From positions 10,008,936-10,072,935 of the forward strand of contig JANCRA010000025.1 of the NCBI GenBank assembly GCA_024362935.1: a stretch of DNA of 64,000 bases, written 5' to 3'. Both the position numbers and the translations under genes were made by a program. The notes below the pieces were generated by a model. That model saw nothing but the letters and a program-made list of their open reading frames with translations. It was not told where the DNA came from and ran no database searches. Below, piece by piece: positions 43,451 to 55,836 of the stretch (its first letter is position 1; every line of letters begins with the position of its first letter). The stretch comes from Setophaga petechia. Taxonomy: Eukaryota > Chordata > Aves > Passeriformes > Parulidae.

Positions 43451-43529
43451 TGGTTTTTGTTGGGGCTTTTTTTGGTGTTTTTTTTTTCTTTTTTTTGTGG
43501 GTTTTTTGGTTTTGTTTCTGTTTTTTTGC
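43451..43529. repeat. T/G-rich low-complexity block
   Basis: Successive T runs are separated by G or GG over about 80 bases. The block is strand-asymmetric and uninformative for coding. Confidence 0.9.
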
Positions 43530-45802
43530 AAGAGGTATATCTTGTTCTTCACTATAAAATAGATGGGCCAGCTTTGTGCAAATATTAGGAAATTAATATA
43601 GAATTGTGTTGTTTGAAAGTAGAATACTCAGGAAGGCAAAGACTTCCAGGGTAGAAATGTCTATATTAATAAATATACATTGTTATTATTATTAATCTGT
43701 ATTAACAAATATTCAGTCTCCTGAATTAGAATGCCTATTGCTTATTTACTAGTATTTTCTCAGACTCAAATCTAAGTATATAAAATAATGGATTTGTATC
43801 ATACCAACCATGTGATGCAAAATGTTTTTGATTTTTTTTTTAATTTCTGAGATTAAATTTTCCCATAGATATTTTCATCCAGTTTTAAATAATTGTGCTT
43901 CCTTTCATCCTTTGTCTCTGCCTTTCCCATTAGTGTTACAGGACTCCTTAGCTAATCTCTGTTTTAGTGCAGCCCAACACAGAGTAAAAACTCAATTCTA
44001 AAAGAAAGTTATTTTGGATTACAAAGCAAAGACTGGAGAAATTTAGACATTTCATATTTATAGTTGGCTATGCCATCTTTACAACTCTGTAAAAACAATT
44101 TAATGATGTAGAAAGTCTAAAATCATCTATCTAGAAAAGACTCAAGAGAGAAACAAAAACATGAGATAGAAATCACACATAGTGGAGCAACTTTATCTGA
44201 ACTTGTGCCCTCCCTCCTAACCCCTGTGTTTTGTGCACATACCACATTTGCTCTTAAAGATGGTCTGTATGAGAAGGAAATGCTTGTAAATAAGGGTTGG
44301 ATGCTGTTCCCCATGGAGGCTGACAAGAAATGGGGGAGGACCAGAGCATTTTGTGTCTTTCAGAGCCCCTGTGCCAGCGCAGGGGTGCATGAGACACAGC
44401 TCCCTCCTTGTGCATCTTTCCTTCCACTCCTGATTTTCCACATCTTAGAGCAGTGCCACGTGCCACAATGCAGCTTCTTTCTGCTTATCTGCTCCCTGTT
44501 TTCTTTCCTGTTCCACACAGCTTTCAGGAATAACTAAAATAAGAAACACTATTAACTTGGTTTGGGAGGTCTTGGTGATTATCTGAAGGGTGGAATTAGA
44601 GCTGGTGAGGAAATTATTATTTTTTTATTTTAAAAAAGAAAAAGCTTTTTGAAGTATTTCTTCAGGTTTGGGGGACTTTTGGGGGTTAGGCCTAAACAAA
44701 AACACTCTCTGCTCACTGCTGCTCAAACCACATCCCAATTTAGAAATCTTAAAAGTCATGCTTTTTTTCTGATATGTATACTTTGAAAGATGTGTTTACA
44801 GATTTACTAACTAGAAAGTAGACAGCAGAGCAAATTATTTCATTTCAGACAGAGATGAACACAGAGATAAACTTGAGCCTCAGCCACTTACATTTTAAGA
44901 CGTTTCTGAGGTTGTGAACGATGAATAGTACACATGTAGAGCCAAGCTGTGTCACTTACTGTCTGCCCCACATTTTCTTTCCTGACTTTATTTGCTCCTG
45001 CAGGTTCTCTGGGGAAACACTTCTCTTTTCTAAGCCTGCAAAGAGCTGCCAAGGGTGCAGGACCTTTTAAAGGAGGAGAAGGAAAGCACAAAGTGCTCTT
45101 GCCAGCACTGCTTTTAATGGTCTTCCTCTGGGGTTGTGATGTGTGCAGCACAAGTTACCTTGAGGTGAACTTTGCTGCAAAGAGATCATCACTAAACATA
45201 TCCCATAGCAAATATAAATGGTAAAGCAAGTATGACTCCCTGAGAAATCCAGGAATGTGATGAGCACACACAGGCACTCACTGTGAACTCTGGTACAGTG
45301 TAAATTCATATCTCAGCCTGCCTTCCTTCATAGCTCAGCCTTGCCCATGCTCTCAGCAAAATTGACTTAGTTACCTTTAAAAACCAGACCTTAAGCACTC
45401 ATGAAAATGGAGCAATGCATGAAAAAATCCAGGAGTAATTACTCCAGATATTGGAAATACACTTTAGTAGAGAAAAACATCCAACTTCCATTGGCATCAA
45501 TTTGTAAGTTGTTTCAGTATTGGACTTGGTTTTAACTTGTGAATGTTGTCTCCCAACTCAGAATATGTGTGGGTTTGTGCTTCATTCCCTGTGCAATAAC
45601 ACCCCCAAACTATGGCATTCCTTAGCAATAGATCCTGTGAGCAGAAAGCATAGACCCCATTTTCCACAGTTTTCACTCTTGGCTCCCAATCCCACCCTTT
45701 GCAGTGGAATGTGTAACTGGGCTTTACCAAGCAGGCCTCATAAAGAGCAGGAGGGAAGAGGAGGATGCAAGAGCTTTTCCCAGATTCACTCCTTTGCAGA
45801 GA

Positions 45803-46142
45803 GGAGATGGATGGATGGATGGATGGATGGATGGATGGATGGATGGATGGATGGATGGATGGATGGATGGATGGATGATGGATGGATGGATGGATGGATG
45901 GATGGATGGATGGATGGATGGATGGATGGGTGGGTGGGTGGGTGGATGGATTGGATGGATGGATGGATGGATGGATGGATGGATGGATGGATGGATTGGA
46001 TGGATGGGTGGATGGGTGGATGGATCGATGGATTGGATGGATGGATGGATGGATGGATGGATGGATGGATGGATGGATGGATGGATGATGGATGGATGGA
46101 TGGATGGATGGATGGATGGATGGATGGATGGATGGATGGATC
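45803..46142. repeat. Long compound (TGGA)n microsatellite
   Basis: About 335 bp of TGGA/ATGG units are present with small interruptions: TGATGG phase slips near 45874 and 46086, TGGGTGGG blocks near 45927-45942 and 46006-46018, and TTGG slips at about 45950, 45995 and 46033. The open frames of up to 269 codons across it (WMDG repeats on one strand, HPSI repeats on the other) arise from the repeat and are not genes. It ends 481 bp before exon 15. Confidence 0.98.
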
Positions 46143-46623
46143 TCTACCACTCCAGCCCTTGAATCCCCGTGGATATGCTGCCTCCTAGACCTGAAGCCCC
46201 AGTTGAAAACTATTCTGATTTCTTTATGTATAGCAATTTTACCTTGCTCAGGCCAGTAATATTCAAAATAGCAGGTGGGCCCAGGTACCCTGCCCATTCC
46301 ATCCAACTACTGAAATAATTAAACAACAAAACAATGTTACTCCAGACTTCATCTATATCCCTTCATGTCCACAGACTACCTCTACCAAGGTCCAAGTTGC
46401 CCTTTAGACTAACTTAATCTTGTCAGTCTGACAAACTAATTCCCTTCTCTCCAGCCACTCTCTTTCACTTGTTTCATTCTTTCTTGTTATGTTCATGTAT
46501 TTTATGCTACCCTACCATTACCAGCTTTTTTTTTCTTTTTGCTTTGAATACCATAGATATAATTCATAGTTTGAATTTATTCTCCACCTAATGAATGTCC
46601 CATTTTTATTCTTCTTTCTTTAG

Positions 46624-46685
46624 AAAAAGGGGTAGACAAAGGATACTACAGTATAGGAGCCAGACTGATCCGGCTGGAGGATAAG
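46624..46685 (+). CDS. KCNQ1: KCNQ1 exon 15 (start of coiled-coil helix D)
   Basis: The 62 bp exon has the same length as human exon 15. It begins with two bases that complete a Glu codon with exon 14, then reads KGVDKGYYSIGARLIRLEDK and ends on a whole codon. It corresponds to human residues 578-598. The first half is divergent (human KSKDRGSNT) whereas SIGARL-x-R-x-EDK is kept, including the equivalents of Gly589, Ala590, Arg591 and Arg594, which are long-QT positions. In human, this start of helix D contributes to the leucine-zipper surface bound by the A-kinase anchor Yotiao (AKAP9) and to tetramerisation. The acceptor is cttctttctttag and the donor AAG|gtaagt. The following exon 16, which should resume with VTQLDQRL-like sequence, is not in this window. 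Confidence 0.96.
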
Positions 46686-49600
46686 GTAAGTGCATGAAAG
46701 CTTACTTTTTTTTTTTTTCCTGAGCAATGATATCTGATCTAGAGACCTGCAAGATAGTATCTTGCCATGATTTACTTTAGAATTACAGGGCTTCATAATA
46801 TGAATAATATCCTAATTTTTGTGAGGGAGTTGATGAAGTTTCATGTGTGTGTTGTTCAGCATTAACCATTTACCTGCTATGCAGTCCTGGTTCTTGTTTG
46901 TAAAAGGAGCTGCTTTCATGGTGAAGTCAAACCACACACCTTGTTTGCAAGTGCTGTGAACTGGCTGGTGTTTGTCACACAAAAAGTAGTGAATTAAACA
47001 GAAATGTTAGTGTCAGGAATCTTTGTGAATGGCAACAGTTGACGTCTCATTTACAAATCCTGAGATTCTTTAACGTTTGCTGCATTTTTTCCCCCTGTGC
47101 AGTTACCTTTGCACATTTTCTGCCCCTCCCTCACAGTCTTCTCCCCAGGAATATATTCATTTTTGTTACTAATTTGAGTTACTTAGCAGTGTGCTCAAAG
47201 GCCAAAGCTCAGTAAGGCTCTATTGTCTTAGACCTCTCCCAGACATCCTCCAGAGTTTTTTCCACTCAAGTGATAACAAAAATACAAGTTTGCTCAAAAC
47301 TCAGACTCTATTTTTGTAACAGTATTTTAGTCAGCTCTCTTACCTACCTCTAAAAGTTCATGTCCCTCCAGCAGGGTACTTTGTGAGGGCAGGAGCAGCA
47401 CAGTGGCTTTACTGGGGGGTGTGATGGTGCTCAGACAAAAGTCCATTTCAATTTGGCATACCCACTGCCTGTTTGGTTTGGGATCACTCAAATTTGTCAT
47501 TTAAATTCTCTTTTCACTTTTTTCTGGGGAAGTGAGGTGAGAAGGAAAGAGGAAAGAAGCTTCTCATAATTCTTAAGAATTGTGCATCTTGCCAAAAAGC
47601 AGAAATTGAAATTAAACTAATAGAATCAAAAATCAAAATTTTAATGGTAATTGTTAGGACAGCATCAGAAATATGTGACACTGCACTGTCAAAGGACAGA
47701 TTTTCTTTGATTTTTATCTTTCTTGCACAGTGTCAAAAAAATCAGCCTATCAGATAAAGACATTATCTGAGCTAATTTATAAGTGGATTGATCCCTTGTG
47801 CAGCCACAGCTGTTCAAAGTGAAAATGGCTTTCATTCAGATTGCCTTAGTCACTTTGAAAGAGATAAATTCCTGTCTAGCCTCTATATATTCTGTAAATT
47901 CATATCACGGCTTCACTCAGATTTCTTGAATGTGCATATAAAGAGAAACACCCAATACAGACTGGAAATTTAGCAATAAAAGTATCTGTGATAATAGTTG
48001 GAGTGCTTTGAGTGAGAAATGCTGCTGGTATTGTAAATACCACTGGAAGTAGCAATTCATGGCCTCCTGACTTCTCCATATTTATGAAGAAAAGAGGTGA
48101 GAAAGTTTTTAGTGTGTCTGGCCTTGGTCCAGCTTTAGCACAATATGCTGTGGATTTATCAATTTTATTTCAAAGCCTGACTCAGAGGGCTGCAGAGACA
48201 TCTTGGAATAAGAAGAGGAATGTTACAGGAGATGCAGGAAATGCTGCAGTGACTGATCTCTGATACCTGCTTGTGTCCTGCCTTTAATTTAGGCATGGTC
48301 CAAATAAAGTCAGTGCAACCTCAAGCTGTTAGTGAACAAGACCAAGCTGCTCTATTGTTTGAAGAATTAAACTTTAAATTTTGCATGGGAACTGGTGATT
48401 TCCCCCTCTCTTATTGTTGTAGAGAAAACACATAGAATTAAAAAGTGTCAAGATGTTTTCATAAGATGAAATCAAGTCAATCATTGCTTCCTTTTTGTTC
48501 TCAGACCAAACTGCAAATGTAAAATAAATGCCAGGCTCAGAGGGAACCCAGGGCATTTGATCTTTTAGTACAAATTACCATTCTTTCAGGTGTACAAGGC
48601 TTCAGTCTCATATCCCTGCTAAGTAAGTAGACATGGTGCATAGGAAGGGCAAATATTTGTTGTGATGGCTTGCTTGAGGTTTTGGTGGTGTAAATTTGGC
48701 GATTTTGGTTTGTTTGAGGTTCATTTTGTATTTGAATCTTTTTGGCACATCAGGTTAAATACATCTGTTTACATAATGAATACAAAGTTAAGTTCCCAGC
48801 TATCTCTGTTTTAATGGGACAATAGAAACTACTGCATCCTGCTGTCAAACTGCTTCCCCTAAATTATTTTCCCATGTCTCATGGGCTCTCCTGCTCTAAC
48901 AATTCACTGTGTACTAACTGCTATGTGTCCAAACGTGAAACAATATTGGAATCAGGAAGGACAAGCTGAGTTTCAACCTCTGAGGAGAATAAATGAAGCA
49001 AGGGCATGTCTGACATCAGGCTCCGGCTGGTGGTGAAAAATGATCCCCCCCTTAGAACTAGAAAACCTTTGGGATCAACCTCTTCCCCCTGGAGAAATTA
49101 TTTTAACATTCAGTCACCCAGTCTAGTGATGGCAGCATCCCAAAAGAGTGACACATCTGATAAAGGGACACATTTTTGGACAAAGGCCAGTTGGTGCAGA
49201 CTGATAAAAATGCAGTGTGGATTTGAGAATGTTATCTGCCTAAATGAGCTGTATCAATAAGCAACGAGCACACCTCTGGTCCAGACTGACCTTCCCCACC
49301 AGCATTTTGCAGTTCATTTGTTTTAGCTGCCTCTCCTGAAGGGAATCAGAGTGTAACAAACCCATTGAGAGCTGTGTGTTGTTCTGCATAAAGCCATGAT
49401 TACTCTTTTTGCAAAGCGAGGAGAGGGAAGCAGACATTTCTGATGGTTAAGATGAACTCTATTCCCTGGAGAGGTTTGCTATTATTTCAGTAAAAACATG
49501 GCATTTGCTGTACAGAAAGGCAGAGGCACAGGTCTCTGAAGGGGTTGCTTGGTGATAGGAAGAAGCTGTGAGGCAAAAATGTTGCAAAGGCACAAAGATA

Positions 49601-51340
49601 ACAGCCTTCCATTCATGTGGCATGAGAGCACTGCCTGCAGCCTCTCTTTTGTGACCAAACAGGCTCCTTCTGGAAGTTTAAAGTAACAGGGAAGAGGTAA
49701 GAACCAGTTTGTGGAGGATGAAGCACCGTGTAACTCCAGCAGAAAAAAAAAAAATTCTACTCCTTTTTCCCTTAAAACATTGCAAAGCTGACTAGAAACA
49801 GGTAAAATGCATGGTGGTAGCTCTCAGGCAAAAAAAAAATCCAAACCCCTTTTTGGCAACATCAACACTGTGCAGGAGCTTCAGTCCTCTCCCTGACATG
49901 GCACATTGCATAGTGGGAGTTTGCCTGGAACACTTTTCAACCTGTTTTTCCTTGAGCAGGGAATAAAATTCTTATTTTGTTGTGGCCAATGTAATAACCT
50001 AGTGTGGTTCTTTTCACAAAAAAAAATCCCACTGAGATGTTTGGAGAAAGAATGGGGCTTCCTTCCCAACATGTGATGTGTGCCATTTGGCCGACCCCTC
50101 CTTCAGTTCCATGGCAGGGTTTAATTTTATATTGTGGTATGTAGCCATTGACAGATCCTTTTGAAATGTATTAAGAGGCAGATTGGTTCCAAGATGATGT
50201 TCTAGAGCTGGCGTTAGTTTCTTTTCAAAATTGTAAACTAATGCCTCTTTATGATGAAATGGGTATTCTTTCTTTTCCTTTTCTTTTCAAAATTAGAAAC
50301 AAAAATCATGGTGTGCTATGTCAAACTGCACGGCAACCTATAAATAAAAACAGGAGAGAAAAGAATCTGCAAATGAAAGGTTAGAAAGGACAGCTGTGTT
50401 GTCTTTGAAAAAGAAATCTATTAGGTATTTTTATAATTATATGGCAGTCTTTTTTATGTGGTATTTACAGTTATGATTTACGTCCATATTACCATAACTA
50501 TTTCCATACTTATAGACAACATGTGATAATGCTGAGAGCCAAAAGCAACCATTTGGTAGCATTTAAAAAATGCAGGAACACTAAGAGAAAACAGGGCAAT
50601 AAAGCAAACCCTTCTGAGTTTTATCCATCTGAGTAATGCGAGCCAGGACAAAAATGTCATCCAACATAAACAAATGTAGAGGTTGGATTGTGGCAGTAAA
50701 CTCTCTCTTTACCAATTTAAACACAACTTGAGTTGGGAGCTAAAAGGATGGGCTCAGAAAAGAGTGGTAACAATGGAGAGATGGATGTTGGTGAACCTGA
50801 TTCCTGCTGTGATTACATCAGGAGTCATTAAATAGTAAATTATTTATCATGGCAGTGCCTGCAAGCACCACCAGCATGAAGAGCTGGTAAGATTTTCCAT
50901 TCTAAACCCTTAATTTGTGAGTGGGGTGATGGACATAACTAAAATGCATTAAAAAAAATAAAAGGAACAAAAAAGAAAAACAAAAGCCAAAAATTCATGC
51001 ACGATGAGTCAGTTGCAATATGAGCGTGCTAAAATTTTGAGGTTTCAAGAATATGTCTGAAATAAACCCCTTTGTTAACAAAACTGGGTTTTGGCACCAA
51101 GATGTTTGTGGGTTGTTTGCCCCCAGTTCCTTAAAGATGGAGTCATTCCATAACAGAAAGCTTTTCAGCAGGCTGCTTGCAAATGGGTGTTGTGTGGATT
51201 TTCTTAGGTCAAAGCCTTATCTCATTTACTCTGAAGCAATCCAGCATAAATCCATTGACTCTGTGCCATAAGCATGATGTCATTAGAGTTTTATTTTTAA
51301 TCTGTTGCTGAATTAAAACAAAACAAAAGTAAGAAAAAAC

Positions 51341-51425
51341 TAAAGCCCTGATGCCTCAAGCCAAATTGTGCTTCCATTTATGCCAGTGAAGTTACTCAGG
51401 ATTTATGCCAGTGTAAATGGCAGCA
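51341..51425. repeat. Candidate ancient amniote repeat fragment
   Basis: The words gccctgatgcctcaagcc, atttatgccagtgaagttac and atttatgccagtgtaaatgg recall old reptile/bird repeats reading 'ccctgatcctgcaag... ttacaccagtg... agtgtaac'. It is short and diverged. Confidence 0.4.
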
Positions 51426-52337
51426 AACTTCTTAAATGGCTTTAACAAGATTACAGCTCCTGTGTTCACATCCTGCTCATCAAGAGCAAATTGACAGAGA
51501 TGAGGTGAAAGCAGAAATAAGGACTCGAACATTTCAGAATTAATCTGAGTGAAATCATGTTTTCACCTATTATGACTAAAGGAATCTTGGTGGTATGCTG
51601 GGTATTGTAGAACTGAAATTGTGTTCTTGTAACTGTAACATCAAGATGGGCTTTTAATCTGCAAATAAAGTAATGAAAATTTAACAGCTTAGATCTCAGC
51701 CACACAACTTTTTTAATCTACTAGTGACTCCTCAGTGCAGAGATGAACTATTGTAGTCCTGAATTCTTCTGACTGTCTGAGATGGGCTTATGCTCCTCAG
51801 ATAAACGTTGTTCAATACAGTTGAGAGGGAAAGGCTGGGTTTGAGCTGCCTGGTTTTGATGTAATTTCTGGAGGATCAGGCAAAAAGAAGAGCTAACTCT
51901 GATACCCTTTCAAGTCAGAGAAGAGATAGATCATATATTCTGAGGCATAACGGAAAGAATCCTCCCTCAATGCTTCCCTTATGTTTTTTGTTGTGGAGCT
52001 TTATCATATGTGGTATTTGGTAGCACCCTCCTATTATTAAGGTTCTACAGCACTTTCCATTACAGAGATCTATTTTCAGTTCCTTCCATCTTTGCCAAAC
52101 TCCAGCCATCTGGGCTGAAATTCTCAGAGGCAGATGTCAGCCTCAGGCTGAGATCCTTTGGAAAATTTGTATGTCAGAGTGGGTCATCCTTTCTATATCA
52201 CAGTAACCTGACCCACTGTGAGGATTCTCCCAAAAGTAAAAATAAAAACATTGATGGAAAACACTTGAGCTTCTTCTAAATTTGAGCAAGAAAATTGGAC
52301 AGAAATGGGATATTATCTGCCAGTCTTGGGACCCAGA

Positions 52338-52391
52338 GGCCTGATCCAAAACGTAGTGAACTCATCAGGAAGATTTCACATGGATCAGGCC
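52338..52391. repeat. Short palindromic ancient amniote repeat, copy 2
   Basis: The 54 bp element is bounded by perfect 11 bp inverted repeats: GGCCTGATCCA at 52338-52348 and TGGATCAGGCC at 52381-52391. The ends match those of the copy at 40553-40619 (CTGATTCCAA and TTGGATCAG). The interior is more decayed than in that copy. Confidence 0.6.
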
Positions 52392-54605
52392 CTGATTTTT
52401 AATGGGTGAGGGAACAGAGAGTTTTGCACAGTGAACGTTTGCCAGGAGGCAATTCACCACCATAAATCAAATGTTAAATAATTCCAAAGCCCAATAAATG
52501 AGCGTGCAGATGGCAGTGTGTGCTCCCCAGGGATTGCACTGACTGGGATCCAGCCCCAACAGTTTGATCTCATTTAGAGCAGTCTCAAGGATTGCTCTGA
52601 TTAGGCACTTGGTGCAGTCTTGTTGCTTCTCTGCTCTCTTGGCTGAAACTTCATTGGTGGGAATAAATTCCCCAGGAATTTGGACACCTTGGAGTGTCCA
52701 GGGGTTTCACAGCCAGATGTGGCAGAGCAGCTGGAATCAGCTGGATTCAAAGCTTTTCTTTAGTAAGAAAAACAGAGAGTCACTTGCAGAAAAACAGGTG
52801 CTCCTAGAGAAGAGCACATGGAGTAACTGTGAGCACTGAGGGAGAGAAAAACACCACAGTGACTTAGGGCTGCTGGGAAATACCACAGAAGGGAACTGTT
52901 AGAACATTGGGAATCTAATCCAGTGGGAATCTAATCCATATTGAGGCAGCCAGCTGTTTTACCTGCAGGGGAAGGGTCCTGGAAATAGCAGCTCTGACAG
53001 AGAAGGCTGTAGATGATGAGCCCTGTCCGTGCCATCCTGAACTCCACAAGAACCTTCCCAGCATCACAACTGGCTTTGACCTACACAGAGAAAAGGGTCC
53101 TGAGCTTGGAGCTAGTGATTTCCTGTGAGTTTTAGAGAAAATCAGTGCCTGTGTAGAGGACAGACACTCTGGAAATCCCCCTGCTCCCAGAACAGACTGC
53201 AGTGTGAGTGTGGCTCTTCTCAGGCGCCAGAAAGTCCAGCCACAAATGGAGAGGAGTCACAGCTCTGCTGGTTCTGCTGCTTATGATGCAACAAAGTAAT
53301 TTATTTACTATTATTGGGCAGAAAAATATACTTTTAGAGTATTTTCGAGATTTTGACCTTTTTTTTATAAAAAGTCAGATCCTCCCATTAAGACCTTTGG
53401 CATAAATGTCCAAAGAATAACAAAAAATCAGATCACCTCCAAGTAATTTGCATCTGCTTTTTAAAATTTTTAATAGGTTATTCTAAATAAACATAATGTT
53501 GTACATGATCCTGGGCCCCAAATCAAAATGCCTTTGATTAGCAATGTGAAACTGGAGTATTGTACCAATCCTCTTGAAAAAAAAAAAAAAAAAAGTGTAA
53601 ATGCATTAAGCCTGCCTTTTCTTATGAGCAGTGTTGCATTGTTTAAAAATTTGTTATTTTCTGATGGAAAAAAAATCATTTGAGCACTTTCTGCAACCTC
53701 CAATTATTACAGATGTTAAACAATTTCATTTAGAAAGCTTTATTCAAAAATGTATTCTGTAGCTATTCTCTGTTGGTTATGCCTGTGCACTGCAAGTGCT
53801 GCCCTTCCTACAGACAGGTTGAGAATATTTGTTTGGAATGTTTCTCCATCTGAAAATGACAATTTGTTTCCAATGGAACATTTTTTTTTTGAGAAAGTGC
53901 CACAATCATGTGTTTTAAATCATGCACTGAAGGAAAGTGTTTCCAGTTTTCCACTTCAGAACGACTTTCTGCAAGTGAGGATTGGGGTGAAATACTCTCG
54001 ATTTTCTGAGCATTTCAGTAGAACAGGTTTATTTCTAATTCATTTTTATGATTGAATTAAAGATGTTCCAACATCATGAAGAATTCACAGAGAACACAGA
54101 TAAATTTTCTTATAGGGAAAACAATTATTTTCCTCAGAATTACTGTAGCTATTTCACCTACCACATATTTCAGATCAGCAATTTACAGGGCAATTTTAAT
54201 GCTATTTGAATGCCATGTAATATTGACCTCTAATTCATCTCGATCAGGGAAAGTACACTGAAAAAAAAAATATACCAGATTTTTACTATTCAAATAGTTC
54301 CCAGACTAACAGTTGGATTTCTGTTTCATGCAAGAGCTGTGGTGCTGAATCAGAGCAAGCATCTGTTTAATCCTTGAGCTATTCATCCACTGATGGCAGC
54401 TGAGGGATGGACTAATTCAAGCCTAATTTATTATAACTGGTCTCTGGGTGTTTGCAATGGATTATATGTAAGAAGCAATATGAAGAACAGTGCTGTGAAA
54501 AGCAAATTACAGGATGAAAGCACTCTGTAAAAGAAAAGAAAAATAAAACTCAGAAAAAACTCACCAAGTCACAGCAGAAATGTGACAACATACCCTGATG
54601 TATTG

Positions 54606-54720
54606 GCTGCCTCTAGGGAAGAGAACTTTCACTCAACAGAAAATTCATATATAGGACTGCATATATGAAGTCCTATATATGAATTTGATGTGAGTGAAAG
54701 TTTTCTTCCCTAGAGGCAGC
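54606..54720. repeat. 115 bp near-perfect inverted repeat (hairpin)
   Basis: The left arm (54606-54658) and right arm (54669-54720) are reverse complements over about 52 positions with only one gap and three mismatches, one of them a G:U-type pair on one strand. Perfect pairing blocks are 17 bp (GCTGCCTCTAGGGAAGA), 12 bp (AACTTTCACTCA) and 18 bp (AAATTCATATATAGGACT). The 10-base centre GCATATATGA contains CATATATG, itself a palindrome, so the fold is almost continuous. TGATGT occurs just outside both arms (54596-54601 and 54724-54729), a possible target-site duplication. It matches no family I recognise. Confidence 0.95.
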
Positions 54721-55487
54721 TTATGATGTGAGGGAGAGAAAAACTGAAAAACTATTTTTTTCCCTGTATTTACCACCAGCTTGTCCTTTTCAAGACATAG
54801 CTTTGAATTTTATTGAGCAAGAAAATAGCAAGCAGGCCAGTAATATAAATTTCTATAGCATAATTACCTTCCTACTAGTAAATAGTGTAGATAAAGTAAA
54901 ATCACATTTTTCCTGTTGAGAAGTTTGGGTGTTCTGAGGTGTTTGAATAAAGCACATGTTAGCCAATGTGTCTGTTCCACACTGCAGTCCTTTGAGACCA
55001 GGAGGAGTGGGCTTGAGCATGAGAAGGAGAGGTGGTGCAGAGTACCTCAGGTCTCTTCTGGTCATGTGGGGACAGAGCTTAGTTTGTTACAGGCTCCCTC
55101 CTCGAGTTTTGCATTTTTATGCAGTGTCAGAATACAACTGAATATTACTAAATCACTGAGCACTTTCCCCAGGGGTTTGTTCATGGCATTGCATTTGAAG
55201 AACTGTGCTTTTCTTTTTTATGAGAGAGTGTTTTTTCCAGGCTAAAATGGCCATAGAATAAGCTGTGTGCTGTGACATCAGGCCAGAGCCAGCATTCTGA
55301 GTTCAGTGGCTGTGATACCATAAGGTGCCTTGGGAGCACAGGGTAGTTCAGCTTGCAGGGGACCTCAGGAGGTGGTGTAGTCACTGCAGCATCCACCATC
55401 CCTGCTGTGGGTCTAGCACACTGCTCCAGGAGTGCTGGGCAAGCTGCAGATGGACAAATGAACACTACAGATGTGCTGACAAGCTGT

Positions 55488-55836
55488 CACAGAATCACAG
55501 AGTCATTTAGCTTGGAAAAAACCTCCATGATCATCAAGTCCAGCCTGTGCCAGATCCCAGCCTTGTCACCCAGCCCAGGGCAGTGAATGCCCTGTTGAGG
55601 CTTTCTGAGACACCTCCAGGGATGGGGACTCCACCACTGCCCTGGGCAGCCCTTCCAAGGCTTTACCACCCTTTCCAGGAAGAAATTCTCCCTGATGTCC
55701 AACCTGAACCTCCCCTGGCACAGCTTGAGGTTGTTTCCTCTTGTCCCTTGTTCCCTGGGGGCAGAGCCTGACTCCCCCCAGCTGCCCCCTCCTGTAGCAG
55801 TAGGTAGAGATAAGATCTCCCCTGCTTGCTCAGGTT
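55488..55836 (-). mobile_element. CR1 LINE 3' end, inverted
   Basis: Read on the - strand this gives the familiar CR1 3' untranslated region: a 'cagggagaatttcttcctgg' block, then 'gggctgcccagggcagtggt', then 'ccctggaggtgtct', and finally 'ctggacttgatgatcatgga' with the octamer-like ATTCTGTG end at the low-coordinate side. It is better preserved than the CR1 at 19-20 kb, so probably younger. It is 5'-truncated, as usual for CR1. Confidence 0.93.

Larger units (their letters stand above)
39033..46623 (+). other. KCNQ1: KCNQ1 intron 14 (7591 bp)
   Basis: The intron runs from gtatgg to ctttctttag. It is much longer than the roughly 1 kb human intron 14 as I recall it. It holds a (TTTG)5 run (40216-40235), a palindromic ancient repeat (40553-40619), an inverted solo LTR (about 42326-42945), a T/G-rich low-complexity block (43451-43529) and the TGGA microsatellite (45803-46142). 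No other gene was recognised. Confidence 0.92.

Noticed and set aside
45497..46306. Open frames of 152-269 codons on both strands
   Set aside because: They are produced by the TGGA tetranucleotide array, which lacks stops in several frames. No non-repeat domain is present.
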